From Cohnella sp. AR92 (GTDB lineage Bacteria > Bacillota > Bacilli > Paenibacillales > Paenibacillaceae): DNA of 64,000 nucleotides. The translations under genes were made by a program, and so were the position numbers. Every line of letters starts with the position of its first letter. Within the stretch, counting starts at the first letter, position 1. The notes below the pieces were generated by a model. It saw nothing but the letters and a program-made list of their open reading frames with translations. It made no database searches and was not told the DNA's origin. Of this stretch, positions 1 through 8,392 are shown in pieces. The DNA lies in assembly GCF_003990975.1 (NCBI RefSeq), contig NZ_RZJR01000008.1, forward strand, positions 104,928 to 168,927, given 5' to 3'.

Positions 1-1008
1 GAAGGCCGCGAGCGGATCGGCGAGATTCGACATCTTTACTAGTTCGGGGAAGGAATACGATTCTCCTGCCCGCTCCCATTCTCTTCTGCATTCGTTCAGG
101 ATCCACAGGCCCATGATGTTCTTCAGCAAGCGGAACGTGCCGTAAGCGCCGCCTTCGTTCGTGAAGTTCAGCTCGCGGGCCCGATCGCTGATGACCGGAT
201 GCTCGACCTCGGTGCCCATGAGGGACCAGGTGCCGCAGCTCAAGTAAGCGAAGGAACGTTCCAGCGCCGGAACGGCGACGACGGCGGAGCCGGTATCGTG
301 CTCGGCAACGGCATAGACCGGTACCGAAGCGATGCCCAGCTCTTCCGTCAGCGACGGGCGAAGCGTCCCGACTAGCTGCCCGGGCTGAGCGACCGGACCG
401 AACCACGATTCCGACAAGCCGAGCTTGCCGAGAAGGTCGGAATCCCAGTTGCCTTGCTTCGGGTTGTAGAGCTGGGTCGTCGTCGAGTTCGTGAATTCGT
501 TGAACGTCTCCCCGGTCATGAAGTAGCGGAGAAGATCCGGAATCATCAAGAACCGTTTGGCTTCGCGAAGCAGCGGGGAATTCGCCTGCTTCAGCGCATA
601 GAGCTGGAAGATCGAGTTGAACGACAGGAACTGGATGCCCGTCCGCGAGAACACTTCCGCCGCCGGAATCTCCGCGAACAGCTTCTCCATGATCCCGTCC
701 GTATGCCGATCTCGATAATGGTAAGGATTGCCCAGCAGTTCGCCGCCTGCACCAAGGAAACCGAAGTCGACCGCCCAAGAGTCGATCGCGAGGCTGGACA
801 GCTCCGCTCCTTGATGCTTGGCCTTCAGCAAGCCTTGCTTAAGCTCATGATAGAGACGCAGGATGTCCCAGTGCAGGCGGTCGCCCACCTGAACCGGATC
901 GTTGCCGAAGCGATGAAGCTCCTCCGTCTCGATGCGGTTGTCGGTCAATCGGCCGAGCAGCGCCCTTCCGCTGCTCGCGCCGAGATCGTATGCGAGAATG
1001 CTCGCCAT
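1..1008 (-). CDS. rhaB: Rhamnulokinase RhaB, 3' end cut by window edge
   Basis: Phosphorylates L-rhamnulose to L-rhamnulose 1-phosphate with ATP in the cytoplasm. The reading frame opens with MASILAYDLGASSGR, the phosphate-1 loop of FGGY-family sugar kinases, and continues through a YRDRHTDG segment and the VAEHDTGSAV and SCGTWSLMG blocks typical of rhamnulokinases. The start ATG lies behind AGGGGGATACCC. No stop is present because the gene runs off the left edge; 336 residues are visible of roughly 480 expected. It follows rhaA by 17 bases on the same strand and is the last visible gene of the rhamnose operon. Family assignment is firm. Confidence 0.93.
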   Translation of the reverse strand, partial: MASILAYDLGASSGRALLGRLTDNRIETEELHRFGNDPVQVGDRLHWDILRLYHELKQGLLKAKHQGAELSSLAIDSWAVDFGFLGAGGELLGNPYHYRDRHTDGIMEKLFAEIPAAEVFSRTGIQFLSFNSIFQLYALKQANSPLLREAKRFLMIPDLLRYFMTGETFNEFTNSTTTQLYNPKQGNWDSDLLGKLGLSESWFGPVAQPGQLVGTLRPSLTEELGIASVPVYAVAEHDTGSAVVAVPALERSFAYLSCGTWSLMGTEVEHPVISDRARELNFTNEGGAYGTFRLLKNIMGLWILNECRREWERAGESYSFPELVKMSNLADPLAAF

Positions 1009-1025
1009 GGGTATCCCCCTTGCTA

Positions 1026-2282
1026 TTAACGCTTCAGCAGCACTTCCTGCTCATACGATTTGACGTCGGCCAGCCATTCCTCGCGAACCGGAACGCCGGA
1101 TTTCGCGCAGTAGTAATCCCATACCGCGCCGAAAGGATAGGTTTTGAATTCTTCCGACAGAGCGAGGCGGGTCGTGTAGTCGCCGGCGAGCTCCGCTTGC
1201 CGAAGCGCTTCGATCGGCTCCAGCATGGCGCGCAGCAGCGCCTTGATCGTGTTGCGCGTGCCGATGACCCAAGCCGCGACGCGGTTGATGCTCGCGTCGA
1301 AGAAATCAAGTCCGATATAAGTCTTGCCGAGAAGATCGCCTCGGACGAGCTCCTTGCCGATGTCGAGCAATTCGTCGTCCAGAATGACGACATGGTCGCT
1401 GTCCCAGCGGACCGGACGGCTGACGTGGAGCAGGATGCCTTCCGCGAACAGCGAGAGCGCGGAGAGCTTGTTCGAGATCACTTCCGTCGGATGGAAGTGG
1501 CCGGCGTCCAGGCAGATCAGCTTGTTGTTCTGCAGCCCGTAGCCCATGTAGAACTCGTGCGAGCCGACGGTATAGGCTTCGGCGCCGATGCCGAACAGCT
1601 TGCTCTCCACCGCGTCTAGATGATGCTGGCGGTTCAGCTCTTCCGCGAACGCTTCGTCCAGGGATTCCTTCAGGCGCTTGCGCGGACCGAGGCGATCGGC
1701 CGGAAGGTCCTTGTAGCCGTCCGGTACCCAGACGTTCATGACGCTCGTCTGGCCCAGCTGCTCGCCGAAGGAAGCGCTAATGCGGCGGGAAGCCTTGACG
1801 TGATCGATCCAGAAGCGGCGGATTTCCGCGTCCGGGTGGCTCAGCGTCAAGCCGTCGCTCGATTTCTCGTGGGAGAAGCAGGTCGGGTTGAAGTCCAGGC
1901 CGAGCCCGTTGTCCTTCGCCCAATCCACCCATTTCTGGAAGTGCTTCGGCTCGAGCTTGTCGAGGTCGACTCTCTCGTCCGTATCGGCGTAAATCGCATG
2001 AAGGTTGACCTTATGCTTGCCTGGGATCAGCGAGAACGCTTTCTCCAGATCGGCGCGAAGCTCCTCCGGCGTTCTTGCCGCGCCGGGATAGTTGCCGGTG
2101 ACGGAGATTCCGCCGGTCAGGTCTTGATCCTTGAACAGGAACCCCTTGACGTCGTCTCCCTGCCAGCAATGCATCGAAATCTTGATTTTCTCCAGCTGCT
2201 CCAGCACCTGATCGACGTCGATCCCGTGTTCGGCGTATTGTTCCTTGGCAATCTCGTAATTGCGCGCAATCTTCTGGTCCAT
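1026..2282 (-). CDS. rhaA: L-rhamnose isomerase
   Basis: Converts L-rhamnose to L-rhamnulose, the first intracellular step of rhamnose use; a metal-dependent TIM-barrel isomerase. At 418 residues the length is normal for RhaA. Recognisable family stretches are [14 protein letters not shown] near the N terminus, [13 protein letters not shown] around residue 130 and the metal-site region [20 protein letters not shown]. The start ATG is preceded by GAGGAGGG. The gene sits between the ASRT-like gene (23 bases upstream) and rhaB (17 bases downstream), so it is almost certainly cotranscribed with both. Confidence 0.96.
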   Translation of the reverse strand: MDQKIARNYEIAKEQYAEHGIDVDQVLEQLEKIKISMHCWQGDDVKGFLFKDQDLTGGISVTGNYPGAARTPEELRADLEKAFSLIPGKHKVNLHAIYADTDERVDLDKLEPKHFQKWVDWAKDNGLGLDFNPTCFSHEKSSDGLTLSHPDAEIRRFWIDHVKASRRISASFGEQLGQTSVMNVWVPDGYKDLPADRLGPRKRLKESLDEAFAEELNRQHHLDAVESKLFGIGAEAYTVGSHEFYMGYGLQNNKLICLDAGHFHPTEVISNKLSALSLFAEGILLHVSRPVRWDSDHVVILDDELLDIGKELVRGDLLGKTYIGLDFFDASINRVAAWVIGTRNTIKALLRAMLEPIEALRQAELAGDYTTRLALSEEFKTYPFGAVWDYYCAKSGVPVREEWLADVKSYEQEVLLKR

Positions 2283-2305
2283 GGTTCCGAGTCCCTCCTC
2301 GTTGG

Positions 2306-2677
2306 TTACCGCACCGGATAGGCGACGACCGACATGAGAGCGTTCTCAGCTTGGGTCGAGTCCAGGCGGCTGTATTGCACGACGATCGGAATATCGCTTC
2401 GCGCCTCGATGGCGTAAGGAACGCCGACCGGAATCGGCGTTCCCTCCTTGTTCAGGGACGAAGTGCGAATATGCTTGGTGCGTCTCGGCGGTACGACGAC
2501 GAGGATGTCCTCGATCGGGTCCCGGTCCTCGAAGAAGATCGTAAAGTTGATCAACGCTTCCTCCGAGGATACGTTGAGGACGCAGACGGACTCGTGGCTA
2601 AGCAGCTCCCCGGAGCTGTTCTCCGGAATGTAGCCGTCCGGAATGATCCAATGCTTCTCGCCTTTGGCTGAATGCAC
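2306..2677 (-). CDS. ASRT-fold (Anabaena sensory rhodopsin transducer-like) protein
   Basis: A 123-residue protein with the family pattern WxIPDGYIP near residue 10, SHESVCVLN around residue 28, FFEDRDP around residue 48, [10 protein letters not shown] and a C-terminal [15 protein letters not shown]. These are hallmarks of the ASRT/DUF1362 family, whose founding member binds a rhodopsin; other members are thought to bind small ligands, possibly sugars. There is no membrane segment or rhodopsin gene here. It starts with GTG behind AAGGAGGG and lies inside the rhamnose operon between rhaEW and rhaA. A role as a rhamnose-pathway ligand binder or auxiliary protein is inference; no enzymatic motif is visible. 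Confidence 0.82.
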   Translation of the reverse strand: MHSAKGEKHWIIPDGYIPENSSGELLSHESVCVLNVSSEEALINFTIFFEDRDPIEDILVVVPPRRTKHIRTSSLNKEGTPIPVGVPYAIEARSDIPIVVQYSRLDSTQAENALMSVVAYPVR

Positions 2678-2719
2678 GTTCGTCCCTCCTTGAATGGATG
2701 ATTTGTTAAAGCTTTAAGC

Positions 2720-4789
2720 TTATCGGGTGAACGCCGCTGGCACGCCGCCGTCGATGGTCAGCATGCAGCCGGTCGTCTTCGCCGACTTCGACGATGCGAA
2801 GAAGGCCACGCCTTCCGCGATGTCGCGCGGGTAGATGTTGACGAGCAGCGTCGTGCGCTTGCGGTAGTGTTCTTCCAGTTGGTCCGGCTCGATGCCGTAA
2901 GCGGCGGCGCGTTCGTTGCGCCAGTTGCCGTTCCAGATGGCGGAGCCTTGCAGGATCGCGTCCGGAAGGATCGTGTTGACGCGGATGCCGAACTCTCCGC
3001 CTTCCGCCGCGATACAGCGGGCCAGGTGAGCTTCGAGCGCCTTGACGGAGCTGTAGGCCGTCACGTTCTTGCCGGCGTAGACGGTGTTCTTCGAAGCGAT
3101 GAACACCATGTTGCCGCCGATCGCTTGCTGCTTCATCAGCTTGAACGCTTCGCGGGCCACGAGGAAGTAGCCGGTTCCGAGAACGTTCATGTTCAGGTTC
3201 CATTCCTTCAGGGACGTCTCGTCGAACGGGCTGGAAGTCGCGAGGCCCGCATTGTTGACGATGATATCGACGCCGCCGTAAGTCAGCGCGGTTTGATTGT
3301 AAGCGTCGATGATCATCTCTTCGCTCGTTACGTCCATTTTAACGGCGATCGCACGGTTCTCGCCATACTTCTCGTTGATTTCCGCCGCGACTTTCTCGGC
3401 GCCTTCTTGGTTCAGGTCGGCCAGCACGACATGCGCGCCTTCCGAGACGAGACGGCGAGCGGTCTCGCTGCCGATGCCGCCGGCGCCGCCCGTGATGAAG
3501 GCAACCTGGCGGGAGAACTCGGCTTCCGGCGGAGCCAGGGACAGCTTATAAAGCTCAAGAGGCCAGTATTCGACGTTGTAGGATTCGTTCTCGCTCAGGG
3601 AGACGAAGTCGCCCAGAGCCGTCGCGCCGCGCATGACGGCGATCGCGCGATGGTAGAGAGCGCCGCTGACCTGGGAGTTGGACCAGCTCTTGCCCGTGTT
3701 GATCATGCCGACGCCCGGAATCAGGATGACGCGAGGCGCGGCTTCGAACATCACGTCGCCTTCGTTCTTGTTGCGCTCGAAGTAAGCTTGGTATTGCTGC
3801 TTGTAGGCCGCGATGCTGTCTTTCAGGATCGCCTTCAGGCCGTCGATATCGTCCGCGTTCGGAGTCCATTCGACGAACAAGGGAACGACCTTCGTATGAA
3901 CGAGGTGATCCGGGCAAGCCGCGCCGACTTGCGACAGCTTCGGCGAGTTCTCGCCGCCGACGAACGCCAGAACGTCGTCTTGGTCGTCGAAGCTCAGGAT
4001 CATCTTCTTGGAATCGCTGACCGCGCCGCGAACGGTAGGCATAACCGCGGCCGCGATCCGGCGGCGGACGTCAGCCGGCAGAGCCGCATGGCGAACGCCG
4101 CCGAACAGCTTCGCTTCGTTCACGCGAGCTTCGATGAACGCTTCCGCCTCGCTGATGATCTTGATCGTCTGAGCGTACGCTTCTTCGCTCGTCTCGCCCC
4201 ACGTGACCAGGCCGTGCTTCTCCATCAGCACCAGCTCCGCCTTCGGGTTGGCGAGAACGCCTTCGGCGATCATCTTGGACAGCGTGAAGCCCGGACGCAC
4301 GTAAGGAACCCATACGAAACGGTCGCCGAAGATTTCCTTGGCCAGTTCTTTGCCGTTATGCGCGCAGCAGAGGCTTATGATCGAATCCGGATGAGTGTGG
4401 TCGACATGCTTGTAAGGAAGGAAAGCGTGAAGCAGCGTCTCGATCGAAGCGCGCGGGTGCTTGGCGTCGATCATGCAGTTCGCCAGGTAAGCAACCATCT
4501 CTTCATCCGACATCTCGCTTCTCTCGAACAGAGGGCGGATATCGTCCATGCGCAGGCCCGTGAAGTTGCCGGCCTTCATCGACGCGAGGTCGGAGCCGCT
4601 GCCTTTCACGTACATAACCTCGACGTCGCGGCCGCGGAAGTCCTTCACGACCGTCTTCGCCGAAGTGTTGCCGCCGCCCCAGTTGCAGACGCGGCGATCC
4701 GCGCCGATGATGTTGGAACGATAGACGAGTTGATCGAGTCCGCTCTCGAATTGCGATGCTTTCGAAGAATCCCACAAGCTCTGTACCAT
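2720..4789 (-). CDS. rhaEW: Bifunctional rhamnulose-1-phosphate aldolase / lactaldehyde dehydrogenase
   Basis: A 689-residue fusion. The N-terminal part (about 1-390) is a class II aldolase domain with WGGGNTSAK, VKGSGSD and the metal-site stretch HTHPDS; the C-terminal part (about 425-689) is a short-chain dehydrogenase with the NAD motif TGGAGGIG, NNAG and the catalytic YSSVK. Such fusions (Bacillus subtilis YuxG type) cleave L-rhamnulose 1-phosphate to dihydroxyacetone phosphate and L-lactaldehyde, then oxidise the lactaldehyde. First gene of the operon rhaEW-ASRT-rhaA-rhaB, 42 bases ahead of the next gene. The start ATG lies behind CGGAGG. A promoter with a repeat-rich operator lies directly upstream. 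Confidence 0.93.
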   Translation of the reverse strand: MVQSLWDSSKASQFESGLDQLVYRSNIIGADRRVCNWGGGNTSAKTVVKDFRGRDVEVMYVKGSGSDLASMKAGNFTGLRMDDIRPLFERSEMSDEEMVAYLANCMIDAKHPRASIETLLHAFLPYKHVDHTHPDSIISLCCAHNGKELAKEIFGDRFVWVPYVRPGFTLSKMIAEGVLANPKAELVLMEKHGLVTWGETSEEAYAQTIKIISEAEAFIEARVNEAKLFGGVRHAALPADVRRRIAAAVMPTVRGAVSDSKKMILSFDDQDDVLAFVGGENSPKLSQVGAACPDHLVHTKVVPLFVEWTPNADDIDGLKAILKDSIAAYKQQYQAYFERNKNEGDVMFEAAPRVILIPGVGMINTGKSWSNSQVSGALYHRAIAVMRGATALGDFVSLSENESYNVEYWPLELYKLSLAPPEAEFSRQVAFITGGAGGIGSETARRLVSEGAHVVLADLNQEGAEKVAAEINEKYGENRAIAVKMDVTSEEMIIDAYNQTALTYGGVDIIVNNAGLATSSPFDETSLKEWNLNMNVLGTGYFLVAREAFKLMKQQAIGGNMVFIASKNTVYAGKNVTAYSSVKALEAHLARCIAAEGGEFGIRVNTILPDAILQGSAIWNGNWRNERAAAYGIEPDQLEEHYRKRTTLLVNIYPRDIAEGVAFFASSKSAKTTGCMLTIDGGVPAAFTR

Positions 4790-4812
4790 GATTCAAACCT
4801 CCGAATTGTTGG

Positions 4813-4902
4813 TTTTGTTTTTGTTTATGTGTGGCTATTTCGGATTATAGCACCTTTGTTTTTGTTTGAATACCCTTATTTCAAACAAAAACAAAAATAA
4901 AA
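4813..4902 (-). promoter_or_regulatory. Promoter and probable rhamnose-repressor operator of rhaEW
   Basis: Read on the minus strand, a TATAAT box (4844-4849) stands 17 bases after a weak TATTCA. A perfect 16-base inverted repeat, TTTGTTTTTGTTTGAA (4855-4870) and its complement (4880-4895), spaced by 9 bases, covers the -35 region. A further copy of the GTTTTTGTTT element lies at 4813-4827, just downstream of the -10, so elements flank the start of transcription. Rhamnose operons of Firmicutes are often controlled by a DeoR-family repressor; assigning this operator to such a protein is inference because no regulator gene is in the window. Confidence 0.75.
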
Positions 4903-5245
4903 CCACGTACTTTCGCCGATGGCATTCATCAGACTTATAAGGGCAGGTTACGAACATGAGCCGCGAGCCGCAACGTGCTCGGCAAGCGAGTCTTCCAAAC
5001 GCGTGTTGTGCCTATCACTCCGCCATCTTTATCGAACGATTCCCCTTCCGTTAATATCGAAAATGCAACAATATGCGGCTGTAAGTGTCTAATATTTCCG
5101 TTACGGTTCGGATTATATGTCCGATGAATATTGCAATCGAATATCGTCTAAATAAATGGTAACGCTTCAGAGACATGGAATCTGCCATCGAGTACTCCCT
5201 AACAAAGTAGGGGAATGGTTCACTTTCAAAAAAAGGAGGAGTTTC
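4903..5245. other. Intergenic region without a recognised gene
   Basis: About 340 bases between the rhamnose operator and the SRPBCC gene. The composition is mixed, with AT-rich parts near 5050-5160. I see no conserved RNA, no tRNA and no convincing ORF. A weak TTGCAA and TAAATG pair near 5130-5155 could be the promoter of the downstream gene. Confidence 0.5.
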
Positions 5246-5758
5246 ATGGATAACAATCGGAATCAATCGTTCGAAATGGCAATTACGCGCGAATTCGATG
5301 CCCCTCGCGAACTCGTATTTAAAGCATGGACAGAACTCGGGCATTTCGCGAAATGGTGGGGACCAAAGGGGGTCACCCTCGAAGTTGTTAGAATGGACGC
5401 ACGATCAGGAGGCGAGTTTTTAGGATATCAGACGTCAACTGACGGCAATCAGGTCATGTGGGGGAAATTTGCCTACCAAGAGGTTGTCGAACCTGAGAAA
5501 GTGGCTTATATCCGTTCGTTTTCCGACGAGCAAGGCCATACAGTCCGAGCTCCTTTTAAAGCGAGTTGGCCTCTTGAAATTATGAATGTCTTAACGCTGG
5601 AAGATAACGAAGGAAGAACGGTTCTAAAACTGAGAGGTTGCCCTGTGATTGCTTCCGCTGAGGAACTAGACAACTATATCGGTATGGCTCCAAAGCTCCG
5701 ACAAGATCTTGAGGGTACGTTCGATAAACTTGCCGACTATCTTGTCTCCATGAAATAG
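5246..5758 (+). CDS. SRPBCC (AHSA1/START-like) domain protein
   Basis: A 170-residue protein beginning MDNNRNQSFEMAITREFDAP. The RELVFKAWTELGHFAKWWGPKG block is the N-terminal signature of the AHSA1 (activator of Hsp90 ATPase homologue) branch of the SRPBCC fold, a hydrophobic-ligand pocket. The start was set at the ATG preceded by AAAGGAGGAG with 5-base spacing; an earlier in-frame start at 5156 has no ribosome site. It is monocistronic and ends at a hairpin shared with the converging cysteine hydrolase. The ligand is unknown; many relatives are induced with an ArsR repressor, but none is present here. Confidence 0.85.
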   Translation: MDNNRNQSFEMAITREFDAPRELVFKAWTELGHFAKWWGPKGVTLEVVRMDARSGGEFLGYQTSTDGNQVMWGKFAYQEVVEPEKVAYIRSFSDEQGHTVRAPFKASWPLEIMNVLTLEDNEGRTVLKLRGCPVIASAEELDNYIGMAPKLRQDLEGTFDKLADYLVSMK

Positions 5759-5765
5759 AATGCGA

Positions 5766-5804
5766 GAGCAGCCTAGGACTTTATTTTCTCGTCCATGGCT
5801 GCTC
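5766..5804. terminator. Hairpin between convergent genes
   Basis: GAGCAGCC (5766-5773) pairs with GGCTGCTC (5797-5804), extended inward by GGAC/GTCC. It lies between the SRPBCC stop and the stop of the converging hydrolase. There is no long T run on either side, so termination is probable but not proven. Confidence 0.55.
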
Positions 5805-5812
5805 CTGTTCCC

Positions 5813-6313
5813 TTATTTCTGCGACTGCGAAGACAGGATCGCCGACAGAACCGTATGCGAAACGACGTTCCGATCGCGATAGACGTCCTGGATCGCATCC
5901 TCATACTCGCTCAGCAGGCCGCCCTGCAGCATCACGGTCCGGAAACCGCGCTCCGCGGCACCGTTGTACGTCGCGAGCACGCAATATTGGGCGGCGTAGC
6001 CGGAGAGGACGACCAGATCCGGAGAGTAATCGCTAAGGATTTGCTCCAGGTCGGTGTTCCAGAAGGAATTAGAGGACAGCTTCGTGACCTGGCGGTCCTC
6101 GGGAGCGACGACGATCTCCGGAACGATATCGAGCCCTCCCTTGCCGTCGTCCGGCTCTTCCACGTCGCGAACGTGAATGACGAGCTGATCGTGCTTGCGC
6201 ATCATTCCGGCGACATAATTGATGTACTCGAACGGCTTCGCGACATTGCGATAAGGCCGCAGCTCATTGATAAAGATATTCTGGACGTCAATGATGACAA
6301 ATGCGATTTTCAT
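5813..6313 (-). CDS. Cysteine hydrolase, isochorismatase-like family
   Basis: A 166-residue single-domain hydrolase. It starts MKIAFVIIDVQN with the family Asp9, carries Lys78 in QVTKLSSNSF, and has the catalytic Cys111 in SGYAAQYCVLATYNGA preceded by the usual small-residue loop, so the D-K-C triad is complete. Family members hydrolyse isochorismate, nicotinamide, ureidoacrylate or N-carbamoyl compounds; the substrate cannot be read from sequence. The ATG overlaps the TGA of the upstream acetyltransferase gene (ATGA), implying translational coupling. A GTG 12 bases upstream is a possible alternative start, but its ribosome site would be too close. Confidence 0.85.
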   Translation of the reverse strand: MKIAFVIIDVQNIFINELRPYRNVAKPFEYINYVAGMMRKHDQLVIHVRDVEEPDDGKGGLDIVPEIVVAPEDRQVTKLSSNSFWNTDLEQILSDYSPDLVVLSGYAAQYCVLATYNGAAERGFRTVMLQGGLLSEYEDAIQDVYRDRNVVSHTVLSAILSSQSQK

Positions 6314-7134
6314 TCCGTCGGGCACCCCTCATCGTGTTCGATTAACCAATCCACCGCGTAATCCACGCCTTCGCGCAGGTCGAACAGCCTTGAATCCGCT
6401 ACTCCGATCCTTCCTTTGACCAAGGACAACGCTTGTATCTCATACGCTTCTCCGAGCTCCTCGAAGCGGTCCGTGTCGAAAACGATCTCCCGGTAGCTCT
6501 TCCATACCCGCTTCCCGTTCTCGAGAATCGGCGCGCTTTCGATCGTCTGGCGAGGCTCGGGAACCCGATTCTCCGCCAGGTGGAACGACGTGTTGCTGTC
6601 GTAGCCGACGCCGACCAGCAGCACCTTCGCTCCCAGATCGTAAAGCCTCGCGAGAGGCGAATCTTCCCCAAGCGCAAAATCCAAGGAATGACCGCCGGTC
6701 ACTAGATGGGCGTGCTTCCCCCAAGCCGCGAAGGACAGCGCGGGATGATCGCTTCGCAGCGTCCCGTGCCACGTGCGGAAGCACTCCGGAATCGCTCCCA
6801 TCCCCCGGGTCGGCGTGACCTGCGGATCGAAGGCAGGCATCGTTCGGCGGATCTCCTCCCACCACGATTCCGGAACCGGAGGCAGCATCCACTTCGCGGG
6901 TTCGGAATAGTCTCCGGTATGGGTCGGCATGACCAACGTTCCTTCCGGCGTCAGCACTTCCATCAGCGCTTGGACGACCGCGACGGGACCGCCGCACACC
7001 CACCCTATTCGGCTTAAAGAGGAATGGACGATCAGAGCTTGTCCTTCCTTGACTCCGAGCCGCCTCAAATCCCGCGCCAACGTCTCGACGGTCATCAGCT
7101 CGGAGCTTCGCAGTACCGCTTGCTGTTCGAACAT
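6310..7134 (-). CDS. AAC(3)-family N-acetyltransferase (YokD-like)
   Basis: A 274-residue member of the aminoglycoside 3-N-acetyltransferase (Antibiotic_NAT) family. Diagnostic blocks are IVHSSLSRIGWVCGG around residue 35-50, LVMPTHTGD, PTRGMGAIPE with the conserved arginine, and LLVGVGYDSNTSFHLAE. Transfers acetyl from acetyl-CoA to an amine. Chromosomal Bacillus-group members are often not resistance factors, so resistance should not be assumed. It overlaps the downstream hydrolase by four bases and lies 23 bases after the cyclase gene, suggesting one transcript that modifies or detoxifies small molecules. Confidence 0.88.
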   Translation of the reverse strand: MFEQQAVLRSSELMTVETLARDLRRLGVKEGQALIVHSSLSRIGWVCGGPVAVVQALMEVLTPEGTLVMPTHTGDYSEPAKWMLPPVPESWWEEIRRTMPAFDPQVTPTRGMGAIPECFRTWHGTLRSDHPALSFAAWGKHAHLVTGGHSLDFALGEDSPLARLYDLGAKVLLVGVGYDSNTSFHLAENRVPEPRQTIESAPILENGKRVWKSYREIVFDTDRFEELGEAYEIQALSLVKGRIGVADSRLFDLREGVDYAVDWLIEHDEGCPTE

Positions 7135-7157
7135 TTTCTTAATTATCCTCCATCTTG

Positions 7158-7691
7158 CTAATCGTTCGTCTCATCCTCTAGTATGGCAACCGCCCTAACG
7201 GGAGAACCGTCCGCCCCCGCGATTCGAAGCGGGAATCCGAAGAACTGGAAGTCCTTGTTCTTGGGAAGAAGCTCCAGACCGCTCAGATCCGTGTAGGTGA
7301 TGATCCCCCTGCCGAGCAGCGCTCTCTCCAGCGGCTCCGACAGCTCTCCGCCTACGAACTTCGGCATGCGCTCCGTCAACCTCTCCAAGAGCTCGATCCC
7401 GGCAGATTGCGCGAAGAACAAGCCTCTTCCCATCGGCCAATCGGAATCCGGATCGACGACGCGGGCCAAGCCGCAGAATCGGTCCAACGGAATTTGGTCG
7501 AGCGACGCGGCGCCGACGTGCATATGGGAAGGGGCATCCACGTGAGTCCCGCTATGGGTCCCCAGAGACAGGCTTCTCACTTCCCAATCGTGCCGTTCAT
7601 GCGTATGAACGACTCGGATCCGAACCTCGGGGTCGCCCGGATAGACCGGCATCCCGTCCGCCAGAAGCGCGGTTAGATCGACAAATCTCAT
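7158..7691 (-). CDS. Cyclase family (kynurenine formamidase-like) hydrolase
   Basis: A 177-residue metal hydrolase. It begins MRFVDLTALLADGMPVYPGD and contains HSGTHVDAPSHMH, the HxGTHxDxPxH zinc signature with His46, His50, Asp52 and His56. Relatives hydrolyse N-formylkynurenine or other cyclic or formyl amides. The chosen ATG at 7691 follows AAGGAGAG; a longer frame from 7790 has no ribosome site and would overlap the DinB-like gene. It is second in the minus-strand cassette with DinB-like, acetyltransferase and cysteine-hydrolase genes. Confidence 0.85.
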   Translation of the reverse strand: MRFVDLTALLADGMPVYPGDPEVRIRVVHTHERHDWEVRSLSLGTHSGTHVDAPSHMHVGAASLDQIPLDRFCGLARVVDPDSDWPMGRGLFFAQSAGIELLERLTERMPKFVGGELSEPLERALLGRGIITYTDLSGLELLPKNKDFQFFGFPLRIAGADGSPVRAVAILEDETND

Positions 7692-7713
7692 TGCCGTGTC
7701 TCTCTCCTTCGGT

Positions 7714-8208
7714 TCATTCGAAGGATCTGCTCGCAGGCCATGTCCGCTGCATCTTGCGAAGCTGGATGATCTGGCCCGTATGGTACGCATCGTGGAGAAT
7801 AAGGCTGTTCACCCAGAGGCCGATCGGATTCTTCGGAATGCGACGCTCGAAATCCTTCTTGTCCATCCCCGCAAGAAGCTCGCGAATGGCGGAATGCACC
7901 TTCTCCAGTCTGTTCACCAGATCCTTCCAGGACTCTTCATCGGCAACGGGAGCCCCGAACGTATCGTCGTTGGTGACCCCTTCCGGGTATTCCGTCTCCT
8001 CGCCGATCAATCGGAGATGAAGCCGTTCCTTGTAGAAGACCAGATGCGAGACCGTCTCTCCGATCGTATTGATCCGTCCCCCGTACCGGGGACGCCAGTT
8101 CGCCTGTTCCCAGGTGACTCCATTAAGGGCATCTTTAAGCGGCGGATACCAATCTTCTCGCTCATAGCAGCTGTCCCATCCGTGAAGCAGCAATTCCATC
8201 TTGTTCAT
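7714..8208 (-). CDS. DinB-like putative metal-dependent enzyme
   Basis: A 164-residue four-helix protein of the DinB/YfiT superfamily. Candidate metal histidines are in TVSHLVFYKERL around residue 55-60 and in LHDAYHTGQIIQLR near residue 145-150. Members include thiol-dependent transferases (bacillithiol, mycothiol), but this one could serve another cofactor. The start ATG was chosen because it has AGAGGTG upstream; the frame extends 18 codons further without a good site. It is the first gene of the four-gene minus-strand cassette, 22 bases before the cyclase gene. Confidence 0.83.
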   Translation of the reverse strand: MNKMELLLHGWDSCYEREDWYPPLKDALNGVTWEQANWRPRYGGRINTIGETVSHLVFYKERLHLRLIGEETEYPEGVTNDDTFGAPVADEESWKDLVNRLEKVHSAIRELLAGMDKKDFERRIPKNPIGLWVNSLILHDAYHTGQIIQLRKMQRTWPASRSFE

Positions 8209-8392
8209 GAACGGTTCACCTCTCTTTGGGTAGGGTTGGAAAAAACGGTCCTTCTCGCCCAATTATACCCCCTTTTTCTCCGATTCGGTAAGTCCCTATC
8301 TTTAACCGTTGAGTTGAAGCTTCGGCTCGGACTATAATGAAGTGTTGAATTACCAAGAGAACAAATACAGATGGAAAAGGTGTCATTCTTAC

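Noticed and set aside
2867..4900. 677-codon plus-strand open frame across rhaEW
   Set aside because: It is antisense to rhaEW, lacks a ribosome site and has no family pattern; high GC makes such shadows common here.
6310..7134. Acquired aminoglycoside-resistance gene
   Set aside because: Family match only; there are no mobile elements, composition is native, and chromosomal members often have other roles.
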